Assembly: GCA_946184595.1 (NCBI GenBank)
Contig: CAMHFM010000041.1
Location: 1-6,706, forward strand
Direction of reading: 5' to 3'
From: an uncultured Azospirillum sp.
Lineage (GTDB): Bacteria > Pseudomonadota > Alphaproteobacteria > RF32 > CAG-239
DNA length: 6,706 nt
Shown here: one piece after another, positions 1 to 6,706 of the stretch
Position numbering within the stretch: the stretch's first letter is position 1
Layout: every line of letters starts with the position of its first letter
Made by a program: the position numbers and the translations under genes
The notes under the pieces: generated by a model
What the model was told of the DNA's origin: nothing
What the model saw: only the letters and a program-made list of their open reading frames with translations
Databases searched by the model: none

Positions 1-200
1 TACGTAAACAAAAGAAGAAAAATAAGAAACTTAGCAGACAACAACAAATTTTAACAGAGACCGTTTCTGATTTACAAGGAAACTTAGAACAGGTTAAAGC
101 AGAAAAAGATGCGTTGTTACCTGAAAAACCAGGATTTTTCAGTTTTTTGAAAAGAAAATCATCTTCTTCCGCCATTAACAATGAAAATGGGAAAAATTAA
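1..200 (+). CDS. C-terminal fragment of an unidentified coiled-coil protein upstream of accD
   Basis: Only the reading frame beginning at base 3 stays open from the left edge; it gives 65 codons ending in TAA at 198-200, and the other two forward frames stop early. The fragment begins with a very basic stretch (RKQKKKNKK), continues with a heptad-like segment rich in Q, L, E and K that looks like a coiled coil, and ends with a hydrophobic/basic patch (GFFSFLKRK) and a Ser/Asn-rich tail. The stop overlaps the accD start (TAATG), so the two genes are probably cotranscribed and translationally coupled. A basic stretch followed by a short coiled coil is what follows the membrane helices in LapA (DUF1049) proteins, which in many proteobacteria lie in the neighbourhood of trp genes and accD. 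That identity is a guess, because the diagnostic membrane part lies outside the window. The fragment is real coding sequence with good confidence; the function is not established. Confidence 0.7.
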   Translation, partial: RKQKKKNKKLSRQQQILTETVSDLQGNLEQVKAEKDALLPEKPGFFSFLKRKSSSSAINNENGKN

Positions 201-1093
201 TGAACTGGATTGCCGATTTTGTTCGTCCTAAAGTCACAAAAGTAACCGTTAAAGAAGAAGATATTGCTGATAATCTTTGGATTAAATGTCCGGTTTGCGG
301 TAAAATGCTCTTTTCAAAGGAATTGAAAAAAAGTATGTATGTCTGCACAGAATGCGGACATCATTTGCGTTTATTCGTCGATAAACGATTAAAGTTGCTT
401 TTTGACGGTGCCTACGAAGAAATTTCTTTACCGACACCTAAAGAAGATCCTTTGAAATTTAAGGATTCAAAAAAATATATTGATAGATTACGTTCTTACA
501 GAAAAGCGACCGGTCATAATGATGCTATTCGTGTTGCTCATGGCGAAATAGGCGGTATTCCTTGTGTTGTTGCGGCAATGGACTTTGCTTTTATGGGCGG
601 TTCTATGGGAATGGCTGTCGGAGAAGGAATTGTTAAGGCTGCGGAGCTCTCTGCGCGGAATAATTATCCTTTAATTATTGTTACAGCATCCGGCGGCGCT
701 CGTATGCAAGAAGGTATTTTATCTTTAATGCAAATGGCTCGTACAACTGCAGCTATTAATCAGGTAAAAGAAAAAGGTATTCCTTATATTTCTATTTTAA
801 CAGATCCGACAACAGGCGGTGTTTCCGCTTCCTTTGCAATGCTTGGTGATATTCATATTGCAGAAAAGGGATGTATCATCGGATTTGCAGGTGCCCGCGT
901 TATTGAACAAACGATCAGAGAAAAGCTTCCTGAAGGATTCCAACGTGCCGAATATTTATTAGAACACGGTATGGTCGATATTGTTGTGACACGTTCTGAA
1001 ATGAAAGAAACTCTAGTTAAGGTTATCAGCATTTTAACGCACAAAAAGCCTGCAATTTCTCGCCCTCTGTTAGAAAATACGACTTCGGCTTAA
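200..1093 (+). CDS. accD: Acetyl-CoA carboxylase carboxyltransferase subunit beta
   Basis: AccD pairs with AccA to form the cytoplasmic carboxyltransferase that moves the carboxyl group from carboxybiotin (on AccB) to acetyl-CoA, giving malonyl-CoA for fatty-acid synthesis. The 297-residue length fits the family (about 280-305). An N-terminal four-cysteine zinc ribbon is visible with CPVCG at 30-34 and CTECG at 49-53. The crotonase-fold core follows, with GGSMG at 133-137, the SGGARMQEG motif at 164-172, TTGGV at 204-208 and the GFAGARVIEQT segment at 228-238. The ATG at 200 is preferred because it gives the usual MNWI start. It overlaps the upstream stop, and only a weak purine stretch (GGGAAAAA) precedes it, so translation may depend on coupling. 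The usual alphaproteobacterial neighbours trpA (before) and folC (after) are not adjacent here. All recognisable functional motifs are intact. Confidence 0.97.
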   Translation: MNWIADFVRPKVTKVTVKEEDIADNLWIKCPVCGKMLFSKELKKSMYVCTECGHHLRLFVDKRLKLLFDGAYEEISLPTPKEDPLKFKDSKKYIDRLRSYRKATGHNDAIRVAHGEIGGIPCVVAAMDFAFMGGSMGMAVGEGIVKAAELSARNNYPLIIVTASGGARMQEGILSLMQMARTTAAINQVKEKGIPYISILTDPTTGGVSASFAMLGDIHIAEKGCIIGFAGARVIEQTIREKLPEGFQRAEYLLEHGMVDIVVTRSEMKETLVKVISILTHKKPAISRPLLENTTSA

Positions 1094-1115
1094 CTGTTAA
1101 AAACAGGAGATTATC

Positions 1116-2597
1116 ATGCTTTCATTAAAACATCTTAATATTAAATCTTTTAATGAAAATTTGGCATATATCAATAAAAACTGTTTGGAGTATGCTATTG
1201 ATGATATTTCCGCCTTGTCTCAAGTCGAAATTCAAACAGAAGCCAGTAAAATTTATGCCTTCTTACAGGTTGTTGAAGATGACTCTTTAGTGTCTGCCAC
1301 AGAATTGGCCTTAAATGATGAAGCTTTTGATAATTTAGGAGAGCCTGAAAAAACTGAAGTTTCCATCAGCTTAGCTGCTCCTGCTCCAAGCAGAATGGCT
1401 CTTAAAAGAAAAATTGCCGGTAATATTTTATCGCCTCAAGATTATAAATTTATCATAAAAGATATCATTAATCGTCGTTATTCTGACATTGATATTGCTT
1501 CTTTTATTGTTGCCGGAGGAGCTTTTATCAGTGCCAATGAAGTGCTCGGGTTAACTGATGCTTTAGTAAATAATGATAAAATTAATTGGAGTTTTGAAAA
1601 TATTGTTGCAGATCACCATTGTTTAGGTGGTGTTCCCGGTAATAAAACCGACATTATTGTTGCGGCAATTGTTGGTGCTTATGGTTTAGCTATGCCAAAG
1701 ACTGTTGCCAGAGCAACAACTTCTTGCGCCAGCGTCGCCGACACAATGGGGGTTTTGTGTAATATTAATCTTACACAAGATCATTTTTTGGAATTAGTTG
1801 AAAATAATCGTGTCGCTATTGCTGATTATGAACCCTTAAATATTGCCGATGCTGTTAAATCTATTGCAAATGTTGAAAGGCATCTCGGATTAACTCAACA
1901 AGAATTCCTTTTAACATCTATTTTAGCTATTAAGATTTCAGCCGGTGTTACGCACTTATTGATAGATATTCCTGTCGGAGAAAAATCTCGAGTTAAAAAC
2001 ACTTATGAAGCCATTCGTTTAAGAAAACTTGCGGAATATGCGGGAGATCATCTTGGCGTTCATGTTGAAACGGTTATTACAGATGGCAGAGAGCCTATCG
2101 GTAACGGAATTGGTGCTGTTTTAGAAGCGCGCGATGTGGTTCAAGTTTTAAAGAACAAACCTAATGCGCCTCAAGATTTATTAGAAAAATCACTATTTTT
2201 GGCTGGTCGTATTTTGGAATTTGATCCTAAATTGCGCGGCGGACAAGGATATAATACTGCAGCAGAAATTTTGCGATCTGGACAGGCTCTTGAAAAACTT
2301 AATGATATTATTAAAGCACAAGGAAAGAAAGAGGCTCCTGTTTTAGGGAGTTTCACTCGGGATGTTTTAGCTCCACAAAGTGGTGAAGTTTTAGAAATTG
2401 ATAACGCCCAAATTAATCGTATCGGAATCTGGGCCGGTGTTCGTCAATACCCAGGAACCGGAATCGATTTATTTAAGAAAATTGGTGATATCGTTGATGC
2501 CGGTGAACCTTTGTACCGCATTTACGCCTGTACTTCAGATGATTTGGCTTTAGCCGAATCTGTTATTGAAAATTCAACCGGTTATATCATAAAATAA
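1116..2597 (+). CDS. Thymidine/AMP phosphorylase family protein with altered active site
   Basis: This belongs to the long branch of the pyrimidine-nucleoside phosphorylase family (archaeal AMP phosphorylases and alphaproteobacterial putative thymidine phosphorylases, about 500 residues). Working members cleave a nucleoside or nucleotide with phosphate, releasing the base and a (deoxy)ribose phosphate. Visible parts are an N-terminal extension (1-85), a helical domain (about 95-160), the large phosphorylase domain (about 163-400, with GGVPGNKT at 171-178, DIPVG at 284-288, ITDG at 321-324 and GNGIG at 329-333), and a C-terminal PYNP-type domain (about 415-480). The start at 1116 has a clear AGGAG six bases upstream, 22 bases after accD, suggesting one operon. 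Several positions that normally bind phosphate or base look replaced: H167 for Lys, V197 for Ser, V207 for Thr and I272 for Lys, by my recollection of the E. coli enzyme (K84, S113, T123, K190). R255 and S268 are kept. Family membership is certain; substrate and even catalytic activity are not, so no deoA symbol is given. Confidence 0.88.
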   Translation: MLSLKHLNIKSFNENLAYINKNCLEYAIDDISALSQVEIQTEASKIYAFLQVVEDDSLVSATELALNDEAFDNLGEPEKTEVSISLAAPAPSRMALKRKIAGNILSPQDYKFIIKDIINRRYSDIDIASFIVAGGAFISANEVLGLTDALVNNDKINWSFENIVADHHCLGGVPGNKTDIIVAAIVGAYGLAMPKTVARATTSCASVADTMGVLCNINLTQDHFLELVENNRVAIADYEPLNIADAVKSIANVERHLGLTQQEFLLTSILAIKISAGVTHLLIDIPVGEKSRVKNTYEAIRLRKLAEYAGDHLGVHVETVITDGREPIGNGIGAVLEARDVVQVLKNKPNAPQDLLEKSLFLAGRILEFDPKLRGGQGYNTAAEILRSGQALEKLNDIIKAQGKKEAPVLGSFTRDVLAPQSGEVLEIDNAQINRIGIWAGVRQYPGTGIDLFKKIGDIVDAGEPLYRIYACTSDDLALAESVIENSTGYIIK

Positions 2598-2629
2598 CTT
2601 ATAATCTTTTGTCTTAAATACAGTATTTT

Positions 2630-2660
2630 AATTTTAAATAAAATTTTTTATATTTTTTTT
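2630..2660 (+). terminator. Possible weak AT-only terminator after the phosphorylase gene
   Basis: A six-pair hairpin AATTTT/AAAATT (2630-2635 with 2640-2645, four-base loop) is followed by a T-rich run with one eight-T stretch. It is the only terminator-like element between the phosphorylase stop and the dnaK promoter. Without any G-C pairs it would be weak, and in such AT-rich DNA it may be chance. Confidence 0.2.
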
Positions 2661-2669
2661 CTGATCAGA

Positions 2670-2701
2670 CTTGCACCTGCTTCTTTTGCTCCCTATATAA
2701 G
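2670..2701 (+). promoter_or_regulatory. Sigma-32 (RpoH) heat-shock promoter of dnaK
   Basis: CTTG at 2670-2673 is followed, after 18 bases, by CCTATATAAG at 2692-2701. This matches every position of the alphaproteobacterial heat-shock consensus CTTG-N17-18-CYTATNTNNG. Transcription would start roughly at 2705-2710, giving a leader of about 40 bases before the dnaK ATG at 2747. An AGAGGA ribosome binding site at 2733-2738 lies eight bases before the ATG. The same segment also offers a TTG-containing -35 and a TATATA/TATAAG-like -10, so basal transcription by the housekeeping sigma factor is possible. No CIRCE inverted repeat (HrcA operator) is seen in the gap, which favours RpoH control over HrcA. 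Confidence 0.85.
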
Positions 2702-2746
2702 TTTATAGAAAGAATTACAATTCAATTTTATTAGAGGAAATAAACT

Positions 2747-4654
2747 ATGAGCAATAAAGTTATAGGTATTGACTTGGGTACAACAAACTCTTGTTTTGCT
2801 ATTATGGATGGTAAAGAACCTAAGGTTCTTGAGAACAGCGAAGGTGCAAGAACAACGCCTTCTATGGTTGCTTTTACTGATGATGAGCGTTTGGTTGGTT
2901 TTCCTGCAAAACGTCAAGCTGTCACAAACCCTGAAAACACATTGTTTGCTATTAAACGTTTGATCGGTCGTCGTTTCAACTCTCCTGAAGTTGAAAAAGA
3001 CAAAGCTTTGGTTCCGTTCAAAATCATCAATGGTGACAATGGTGATGCGTGGGTTGAAGTGAAAGGCGAAAAATATGCCCCATCCCAGATTTCTGCTATT
3101 GTTTTGCAAAAAATTAAAGAATATGCCGAAAGCTATCTTGGTGAAAAAGTTGAACAGGCTGTTATTACTGTTCCTGCATATTTTAATGACTCTCAACGTC
3201 AAGCAACAAAAGATGCCGGTAAAATTGCTGGTTTAGACGTTTTGCGTATTATCAACGAACCAACGGCAGCTGCTTTAGCTTATGGTATGGATAAAAAAGC
3301 TAATGGTACAATTGCCGTTTATGACCTAGGTGGCGGTACTTTTGATATTTCTATTTTGGAAATCGGTGATGGCGTCTTTGAAGTTAAATCAACAAATGGT
3401 GATACATTCCTTGGCGGTGAAGACTTTGACCAGCGTTTAGTTACCTATTTGACTGACGAATTTAAGAAAGAAAGCGGTATTGATTTGAAAAATGACCGTT
3501 TAGCTTTACAACGTCTTAAAGAAGCTGCTGAAAAAGCTAAAATTGAGCTCTCTTCCGTTACACAAACAGATATTAATTTGCCGTTTATTACAGCAGATGC
3601 AACCGGTCCGAAACACTTAAATATTAAATTGACTCGTGCAAAACTCGAATCTTTGGTTGAAGACTTGATTGAGCGCACTGTTGAACCTTGCCAGAAAGCT
3701 TTGGCTGATGCCGGTATTAAAGCTAGTGAAATCAGTGAAGTTATTTTGGTTGGTGGTATGACTCGTATGCCGAAAGTTCAAGAAAAAGTTAAAGAAATTT
3801 TCGGTAAAGAACCGCACAAAGGTGTTAACCCTGATGAAGTCGTTGCTGTCGGTGCCGCTATTCAAGGTGGTGTTTTAAAAGGTGATGTTAAGGATGTTTT
3901 ATTACTTGATGTTACCCCATTGTCTTTAGGTATTGAAACATTAGGTGGTGTATTTACTCGTTTAATCGATCGTAACACGACCATTCCAACGCGTAAATCT
4001 CAAGTTTTCTCTACTGCTGAAGATGGACAGACAGCTGTTACTATTCGTGTCTTCCAAGGTGAACGAGAAATGGCTCAGGATAACAAATTGCTTGGTCAAT
4101 TTGATTTGGTTGGTATTCCGCCTGCTCCTCGCGGTATGCCACAAATTGAAGTTACTTTTGATATTGATGCAAATGGTATTGTTAATGTATCTGCAAAAGA
4201 TAAAGCAACAAACAAAGAACAAGCTATTCGTATTCAAGCCAGCGGTGGTTTAAGTGATGCTGATATCGAAAAAATGGTTAAAGATGCTGAAGCTAACGCT
4301 CAAGCCGATAAACAAAAGAAAGAACTTGTTGAAGCTAAAAACCAAGCTGAAGGTTTGATCCATGCAACAGAAAAAACATTAAAAGAACATGGAGATAAAG
4401 TTAGTGCTGCAGAAAAATCAGCTATTGAAGATGCTATGAATGCACTGAAATCGGCTGCTGCAGGGGAAGATTTGAATGCTATTAAAGAAAAAACAGAAAC
4501 TTTAATGCAGGCTTCTTTAAAGCTTGGTGAAGCTATGTATAAGCAAGCTGCTCCTGATGCGACAAACGCTCAAGCTCAAGGCGCTGAAGCTAATCCAGGA
4601 AGCTCGACTGCTGATGAAAAAGTGGTTGATGCGGATTTTGAAGAAGTTAAGTAA
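2747..4654 (+). CDS. dnaK: Molecular chaperone DnaK (Hsp70)
   Basis: DnaK is the cytoplasmic ATP-driven Hsp70 chaperone that binds exposed hydrophobic peptides, working with DnaJ and GrpE. It also normally restrains sigma-32. The protein is full length (635 residues; E. coli 638). The actin-like ATPase domain shows the phosphate-1 motif [10 protein letters not shown] (6-15), the second Hsp70 signature [12 protein letters not shown] (191-202, with the equivalent of the E. coli T199 at T198) and [14 protein letters not shown] (332-345). The hydrophobic interdomain linker (DVLLLDVTP, 383-391), the beta substrate-binding domain (to about 505) and the helical lid (about 508-600) follow. An Ala/Gln-rich disordered tail ends in EEVK, close to the EEVD-like ends of bacterial Hsp70s. 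The start is supported by AGAGGA eight bases upstream and by the conserved N-terminus. The gene stands alone between its own heat-shock promoter and a strong terminator; dnaJ, its usual downstream partner, is absent here. Confidence 0.99.
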   Translation: MSNKVIGIDLGTTNSCFAIMDGKEPKVLENSEGARTTPSMVAFTDDERLVGFPAKRQAVTNPENTLFAIKRLIGRRFNSPEVEKDKALVPFKIINGDNGDAWVEVKGEKYAPSQISAIVLQKIKEYAESYLGEKVEQAVITVPAYFNDSQRQATKDAGKIAGLDVLRIINEPTAAALAYGMDKKANGTIAVYDLGGGTFDISILEIGDGVFEVKSTNGDTFLGGEDFDQRLVTYLTDEFKKESGIDLKNDRLALQRLKEAAEKAKIELSSVTQTDINLPFITADATGPKHLNIKLTRAKLESLVEDLIERTVEPCQKALADAGIKASEISEVILVGGMTRMPKVQEKVKEIFGKEPHKGVNPDEVVAVGAAIQGGVLKGDVKDVLLLDVTPLSLGIETLGGVFTRLIDRNTTIPTRKSQVFSTAEDGQTAVTIRVFQGEREMAQDNKLLGQFDLVGIPPAPRGMPQIEVTFDIDANGIVNVSAKDKATNKEQAIRIQASGGLSDADIEKMVKDAEANAQADKQKKELVEAKNQAEGLIHATEKTLKEHGDKVSAAEKSAIEDAMNALKSAAAGEDLNAIKEKTETLMQASLKLGEAMYKQAAPDATNAQAQGAEANPGSSTADEKVVDADFEEVK

Positions 4655-4673
4655 TATTGCTTTTCAACTCCAT

Positions 4674-4706
4674 AAAAAAACGCGGTATTTAATGCCGCGT
4701 TTTTTT
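4674..4706 (+). terminator. Strong intrinsic terminator of dnaK
   Basis: Seven As and CGCGGTA (4674-4687) pair with TGCCGCG and seven Ts (4693-4706) around a five-base loop TTTAA, giving a 14-pair stem with a G-C core, one G-U pair and a terminal U run. It begins 20 bases after the dnaK stop. The flanking A and T runs make it nearly symmetrical. Confidence 0.95.
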
Positions 4707-4711
4707 ATATC

Positions 4712-4739
4712 TTGACAAATCAGATTATCCTCTTAAATT
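4712..4739 (+). promoter_or_regulatory. Possible sigma-70 promoter after the dnaK terminator
   Basis: A perfect -35 hexamer TTGACA (4712-4717) is followed after 16 bases by TAAATT (4734-4739), a four-of-six match to the -10 box. It sits five bases after the dnaK terminator and ahead of the 84-codon ORF, where a new transcript would be expected to begin if the stretch is expressed. The -10 is weak and the region is AT-rich, so chance is not excluded. Confidence 0.35.
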
Positions 4740-4782
4740 TATTTTGTTTTTATTCTTATTAATAAATTAAATCGTTATTACT

Positions 4783-5037
4783 ATGTCAGATGTATTTCAT
4801 CGTTACGTCTCTTATGTGGTAGGGACTTTTTTGTGTTTTCCGATCAGGTGTTTCCATCTATTGCCTGTTACAAAGAATGAAGATCAGAAACAGGAGTTTT
4901 TTGATTCGTCTTCTTCTCCTAAAACACAACAAGGAAGATGTCTGGTTAGCCAGAAGGGTGTTAAACGATCTTGCGGACAATCTCAAAGAAGTGCTCGATT
5001 AAAGCACAACGACGTTCCTGTCCTCAAAAGAAAGTAA
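4783..5037 (+). CDS. Small ORF of unknown function between two terminators
   Basis: This 84-codon ORF is not recognised. The predicted product has a hydrophobic N-terminal part (about residues 8-28, VSYVVGTFLCFPIRCFHLL-like, interrupted by Arg and His) and a polar, strongly basic C-terminal half with several Cys (RCLVSQKGVKRSCG) ending in KRK. It resembles no family I know. Arguments for a gene: it fills the space between two strong terminators, a TTGACA-type promoter lies about 65 bases upstream, and it ends just before a terminator. Arguments against: no Shine-Dalgarno sequence precedes the ATG, it uses codons that are uncommon in the neighbouring genes (AGG, CTA, CGA), and the amino-acid mix looks unselected. 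The stretch also carries several short hairpins, so it could be a non-coding RNA in which the frame is open by chance. No long ORF lies on the opposite strand. Confidence 0.3.
   Translation: MSDVFHRYVSYVVGTFLCFPIRCFHLLPVTKNEDQKQEFFDSSSSPKTQQGRCLVSQKGVKRSCGQSQRSARLKHNDVPVLKRK
4807..4832 (+). terminator. Possible internal terminator-like hairpin
   Basis: GTCTCT (4807-4812) pairs with AGGGAC (4821-4826), including one G-U pair, around an eight-base loop, and six Ts follow directly. If functional, it would end a short transcript of about 90 bases started from the TTGACA promoter, and it would sit inside the 84-codon ORF. The stem is short, so confidence is low. Confidence 0.25.
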
Positions 5038-5039
5038 CA

Positions 5040-5070
5040 AAAAAGCCCCGAATTTTATTCAGGGCTTTTT
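5040..5070. terminator. Bidirectional intrinsic terminator between convergent units
   Basis: AAAAAGCCC (5040-5048) pairs with GGGCTTTTT (5062-5070). The intervening bases add GAAT/ATTC pairs (5050-5053 with 5057-5060) after one mismatch, leaving a three-base loop. Because the stem ends in As on one side and Ts on the other, it can stop transcription from either direction. On the - strand it follows the protease stop codon by two bases; on the + strand it follows the 84-codon ORF by two bases. Confidence 0.92.
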
Positions 5071-5072
5071 CT

Positions 5073-6706
5073 TTATCTGCCTAGGCAGCCATGTGTTTCT
5101 CTCGCATAATAAACATAACGTTTATAGTAATGCTCTAATCCTTTTTTGACTTCATAATTAACTGTTCCTCGAGGATATTCACCTTTGGCATTCGGTTTAC
5201 CGGCCGGAATACCTGTTAAAATTTCGATACCATCATCGACCGTATCAATTGCATAAATATGGAAACGACCTTCATCTACAGCTTGAAGAATGTCTTCTCT
5301 CAGCATTAATGATGTAATATTTGTTCTCGGAATAATAACACCTTGTTCTCCTGTCAGACCTCTGTGAGCACAAACATCAAAGAAACCTTCAATTTTTTCA
5401 TTTGCCCCACCAATCGGCTGAATTTCACCAAACTGGTTAACAGAACCCGTCACAGCTATGCTTTGTTTAATCGGAATATTTGAAATTGCCGATAATAAGC
5501 AATAATATTCCGTCGAAGAAGCGCTATCGCCGTCAACACCACCATAAGATTGCTCAAAAACAATAGATGCCGACAAAGATAGTGGAGATTCTTTTGCAAA
5601 ACGATTTGCTAAAAGAGAAGATAAAATTAAGACACCTTTTGTATGAATCGGCCCGCTTAATTCAATTTCTCTTTCAATATCGATAAATTCTCCTTTTCCC
5701 ATACGAACTTGGGTTGTAATACGAGAAGGTTTGCCAAAAGAATTTCTGGAGAAATTATAAACGACCAAACCATTAATTTGCCCTACCCGTTTACCTTCAA
5801 CATCCATGAGAATGGTTCCTTTATCAATTTGCTCAATCATTGCTTGTTTAATGCGTCCGGAACGGTAATTCTGCTCATAAATAGCTTGTTCTATGTGATT
5901 TTTACCAATCTGTTTAGATTTTGATTTACGCGCCCAATAATCTGCTTCTCTCAACAAATCTCCGATAGAGGTAATGTGCGCCGACAATTTTTCAGAATCT
6001 TCAGCCAAACGTGATGAATATTCAATAATTCGAGCCACTGCTTGTTTGTTTAAAGATCTGATTTTCTTTTTCTTTGACAAAGAACCGATTAATTTTGCAT
6101 ATTCTTGCTCATTTTCTTCCGTTCTATCCATTAAAATTCCAAAATCTGCCTCAACCTTAAAATAATCACGGAAATCAGGATCTTTTTCAGATAATAAATC
6201 AAATAACTCTTCATCTCCGGTTAAAATGATTTTAACATCTAATGGAATCGGTTCCGGATCAAGTGTAATCGTCATAAAAGTACTTTCATCTGCCGGGGAA
6301 TCTATTTTTACCGTTTTAGAAGCTAAAGCACGTTTTAGCGAATCCCAAGAATAAGGCTGCACCAAAAGTTTGCGTGCATCCATTAATAGAAAACCTCCGT
6401 TAGCACGATGTAAAGCGCCGGCTTTAATTAAAGTAAAGTCTGTAATCAATGCGCCATATTGTTGAATACGCTCAATTCTACCAACTAAATTGCTTTGTGT
6501 CGGGTGATCAAGCAAGACAATCGGAGCACCGGAATCTTTTTCATTTTTAACAATTACATTAACTTTTAATTTTGAAAATTTATCTTCGTCAGGTTTATTG
6601 ATCCGGCTTAACAATGTGCTTAAAGGATCGTCTTCATTTCCTGATTGCGTTTGTTCTTCTCGACAAGGAACAAATTCATCAATATTATCAACAATATGTT
6701 TTTGGA
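5073..6706 (-). CDS. Lon-related ATP-dependent protease (LonB/YcbZ-like), C-terminal part
   Basis: This is a cytoplasmic AAA+ serine protease of the S16 family that unfolds and degrades proteins using ATP. The frame stays open past the TTG at 6612-6614 to the right edge, so the true start is outside. Related proteins have about 800 residues, so roughly the first 250-270, including Walker A, are missing. Numbering from that TTG, the AAA part shows NLVGRIE (42-48), DFTLIKAGALHRANGG (59-74) and a Walker-B-like FLLMDA (75-80), then a helical lid region (about 190-245). The proteolytic domain follows, with GPIHTKGVLILS (321-332), GGVDGDSASS (358-367; catalytic Ser364) and GGANEKIEGFFDVC (402-415; catalytic Lys407). 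Ser and Lys are 43 residues apart, as in E. coli Lon (S679/K722). The last 25 or so residues form a Tyr-rich basic tail (YYKRYVYY). The gene faces dnaK and ends at its own terminator; its promoter is not in the window. The resemblance is to the stand-alone LonB-like branch, not to the classical housekeeping Lon. Confidence 0.95.
   Translation of the reverse strand, partial: QKHIVDNIDEFVPCREEQTQSGNEDDPLSTLLSRINKPDEDKFSKLKVNVIVKNEKDSGAPIVLLDHPTQSNLVGRIERIQQYGALITDFTLIKAGALHRANGGFLLMDARKLLVQPYSWDSLKRALASKTVKIDSPADESTFMTITLDPEPIPLDVKIILTGDEELFDLLSEKDPDFRDYFKVEADFGILMDRTEENEQEYAKLIGSLSKKKKIRSLNKQAVARIIEYSSRLAEDSEKLSAHITSIGDLLREADYWARKSKSKQIGKNHIEQAIYEQNYRSGRIKQAMIEQIDKGTILMDVEGKRVGQINGLVVYNFSRNSFGKPSRITTQVRMGKGEFIDIEREIELSGPIHTKGVLILSSLLANRFAKESPLSLSASIVFEQSYGGVDGDSASSTEYYCLLSAISNIPIKQSIAVTGSVNQFGEIQPIGGANEKIEGFFDVCAHRGLTGEQGVIIPRTNITSLMLREDILQAVDEGRFHIYAIDTVDDGIEILTGIPAGKPNAKGEYPRGTVNYEVKKGLEHYYKRYVYYARETHGCLGR

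Noticed and set aside
1094..1106. CTGTT-AAA-AACAG palindrome between accD and the phosphorylase gene
   Set aside because: Five pairs with a three-base loop, no T run after it, and it merges into the ribosome binding site. Too small to call a terminator or a regulatory hairpin.
2701..2745. GTTTAT/ATAAAC and TTTATT/AATAAA pairings around the dnaK ribosome binding site as an RNA thermometer
   Set aside because: The first arm is probably upstream of or at the transcription start. The second stem is six A-U pairs with the ribosome binding site exposed in the loop, so it would not block translation.
2693..3202. Long reverse-strand ORF over the start of dnaK
   Set aside because: It lies opposite the strongly conserved dnaK coding sequence and over its promoter, has a low-complexity Phe/Asn-rich product and no recognisable domain. 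It is a shadow of dnaK codon usage.
4842..4887. Two GATCAG copies 40 bases apart as a regulatory repeat
   Set aside because: A six-base repeat occurring twice is expected by chance at this scale, and there is no third copy with regular spacing.
6612..6614. TTG as the start of the Lon-like protease
   Set aside because: The same frame continues without a stop to base 6706, and the AAA Walker A region is missing from the part seen. The gene therefore starts outside the window.

Overview
The window is AT-rich, compact bacterial chromosome. It most likely comes from a low-G+C member of the Alphaproteobacteria. Three things point there: an exact match upstream of dnaK to the alphaproteobacterial heat-shock promoter consensus (CTTG, 18-base spacer, CYTATNTNNG), the N-terminus of AccD (MNWI...VRPK), and the long thymidine/AMP-phosphorylase family protein with its extra N-terminal domain, which is frequent in that class. 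The placement is inference; no rRNA or tRNA gene is present to settle it.

Layout. On the + strand the window opens inside a gene of unknown identity: 65 codons of a basic, coiled-coil C-terminus, possibly LapA-like. Its stop codon overlaps the start of accD (TAATG). accD, the carboxyltransferase beta subunit of acetyl-CoA carboxylase, is complete. It is followed 22 bases later, behind a good ribosome binding site, by a complete 493-residue thymidine/AMP-phosphorylase family gene. These three genes probably form one operon. A 149-base AT-rich gap then carries a sigma-32-type promoter for a complete dnaK, which ends at a strong intrinsic terminator and has no dnaJ behind it. A stretch of about 370 bases follows between two strong terminators. 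It holds a possible promoter, an 84-codon ORF without a Shine-Dalgarno site, and several short hairpins; whether it is a small gene or a structured RNA is unclear. A second terminator, symmetrical and usable from both sides, separates this from the last gene. That gene is the C-terminal two thirds or so of a Lon-family (LonB/YcbZ-like) ATP-dependent protease on the - strand, whose start lies beyond the right edge.

Functional reading: fatty-acid synthesis initiation (AccD) and a nucleoside/nucleotide phosphorylase homologue on the left, and protein quality control (DnaK chaperone, Lon-like protease, convergently arranged) on the right. The most notable point is that the phosphorylase homologue keeps the fold and most family motifs, but several residues expected to contact phosphate and base are replaced. 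It may have lost or changed its activity. The second point of interest is the unexplained transcribed-looking stretch between the two terminators.
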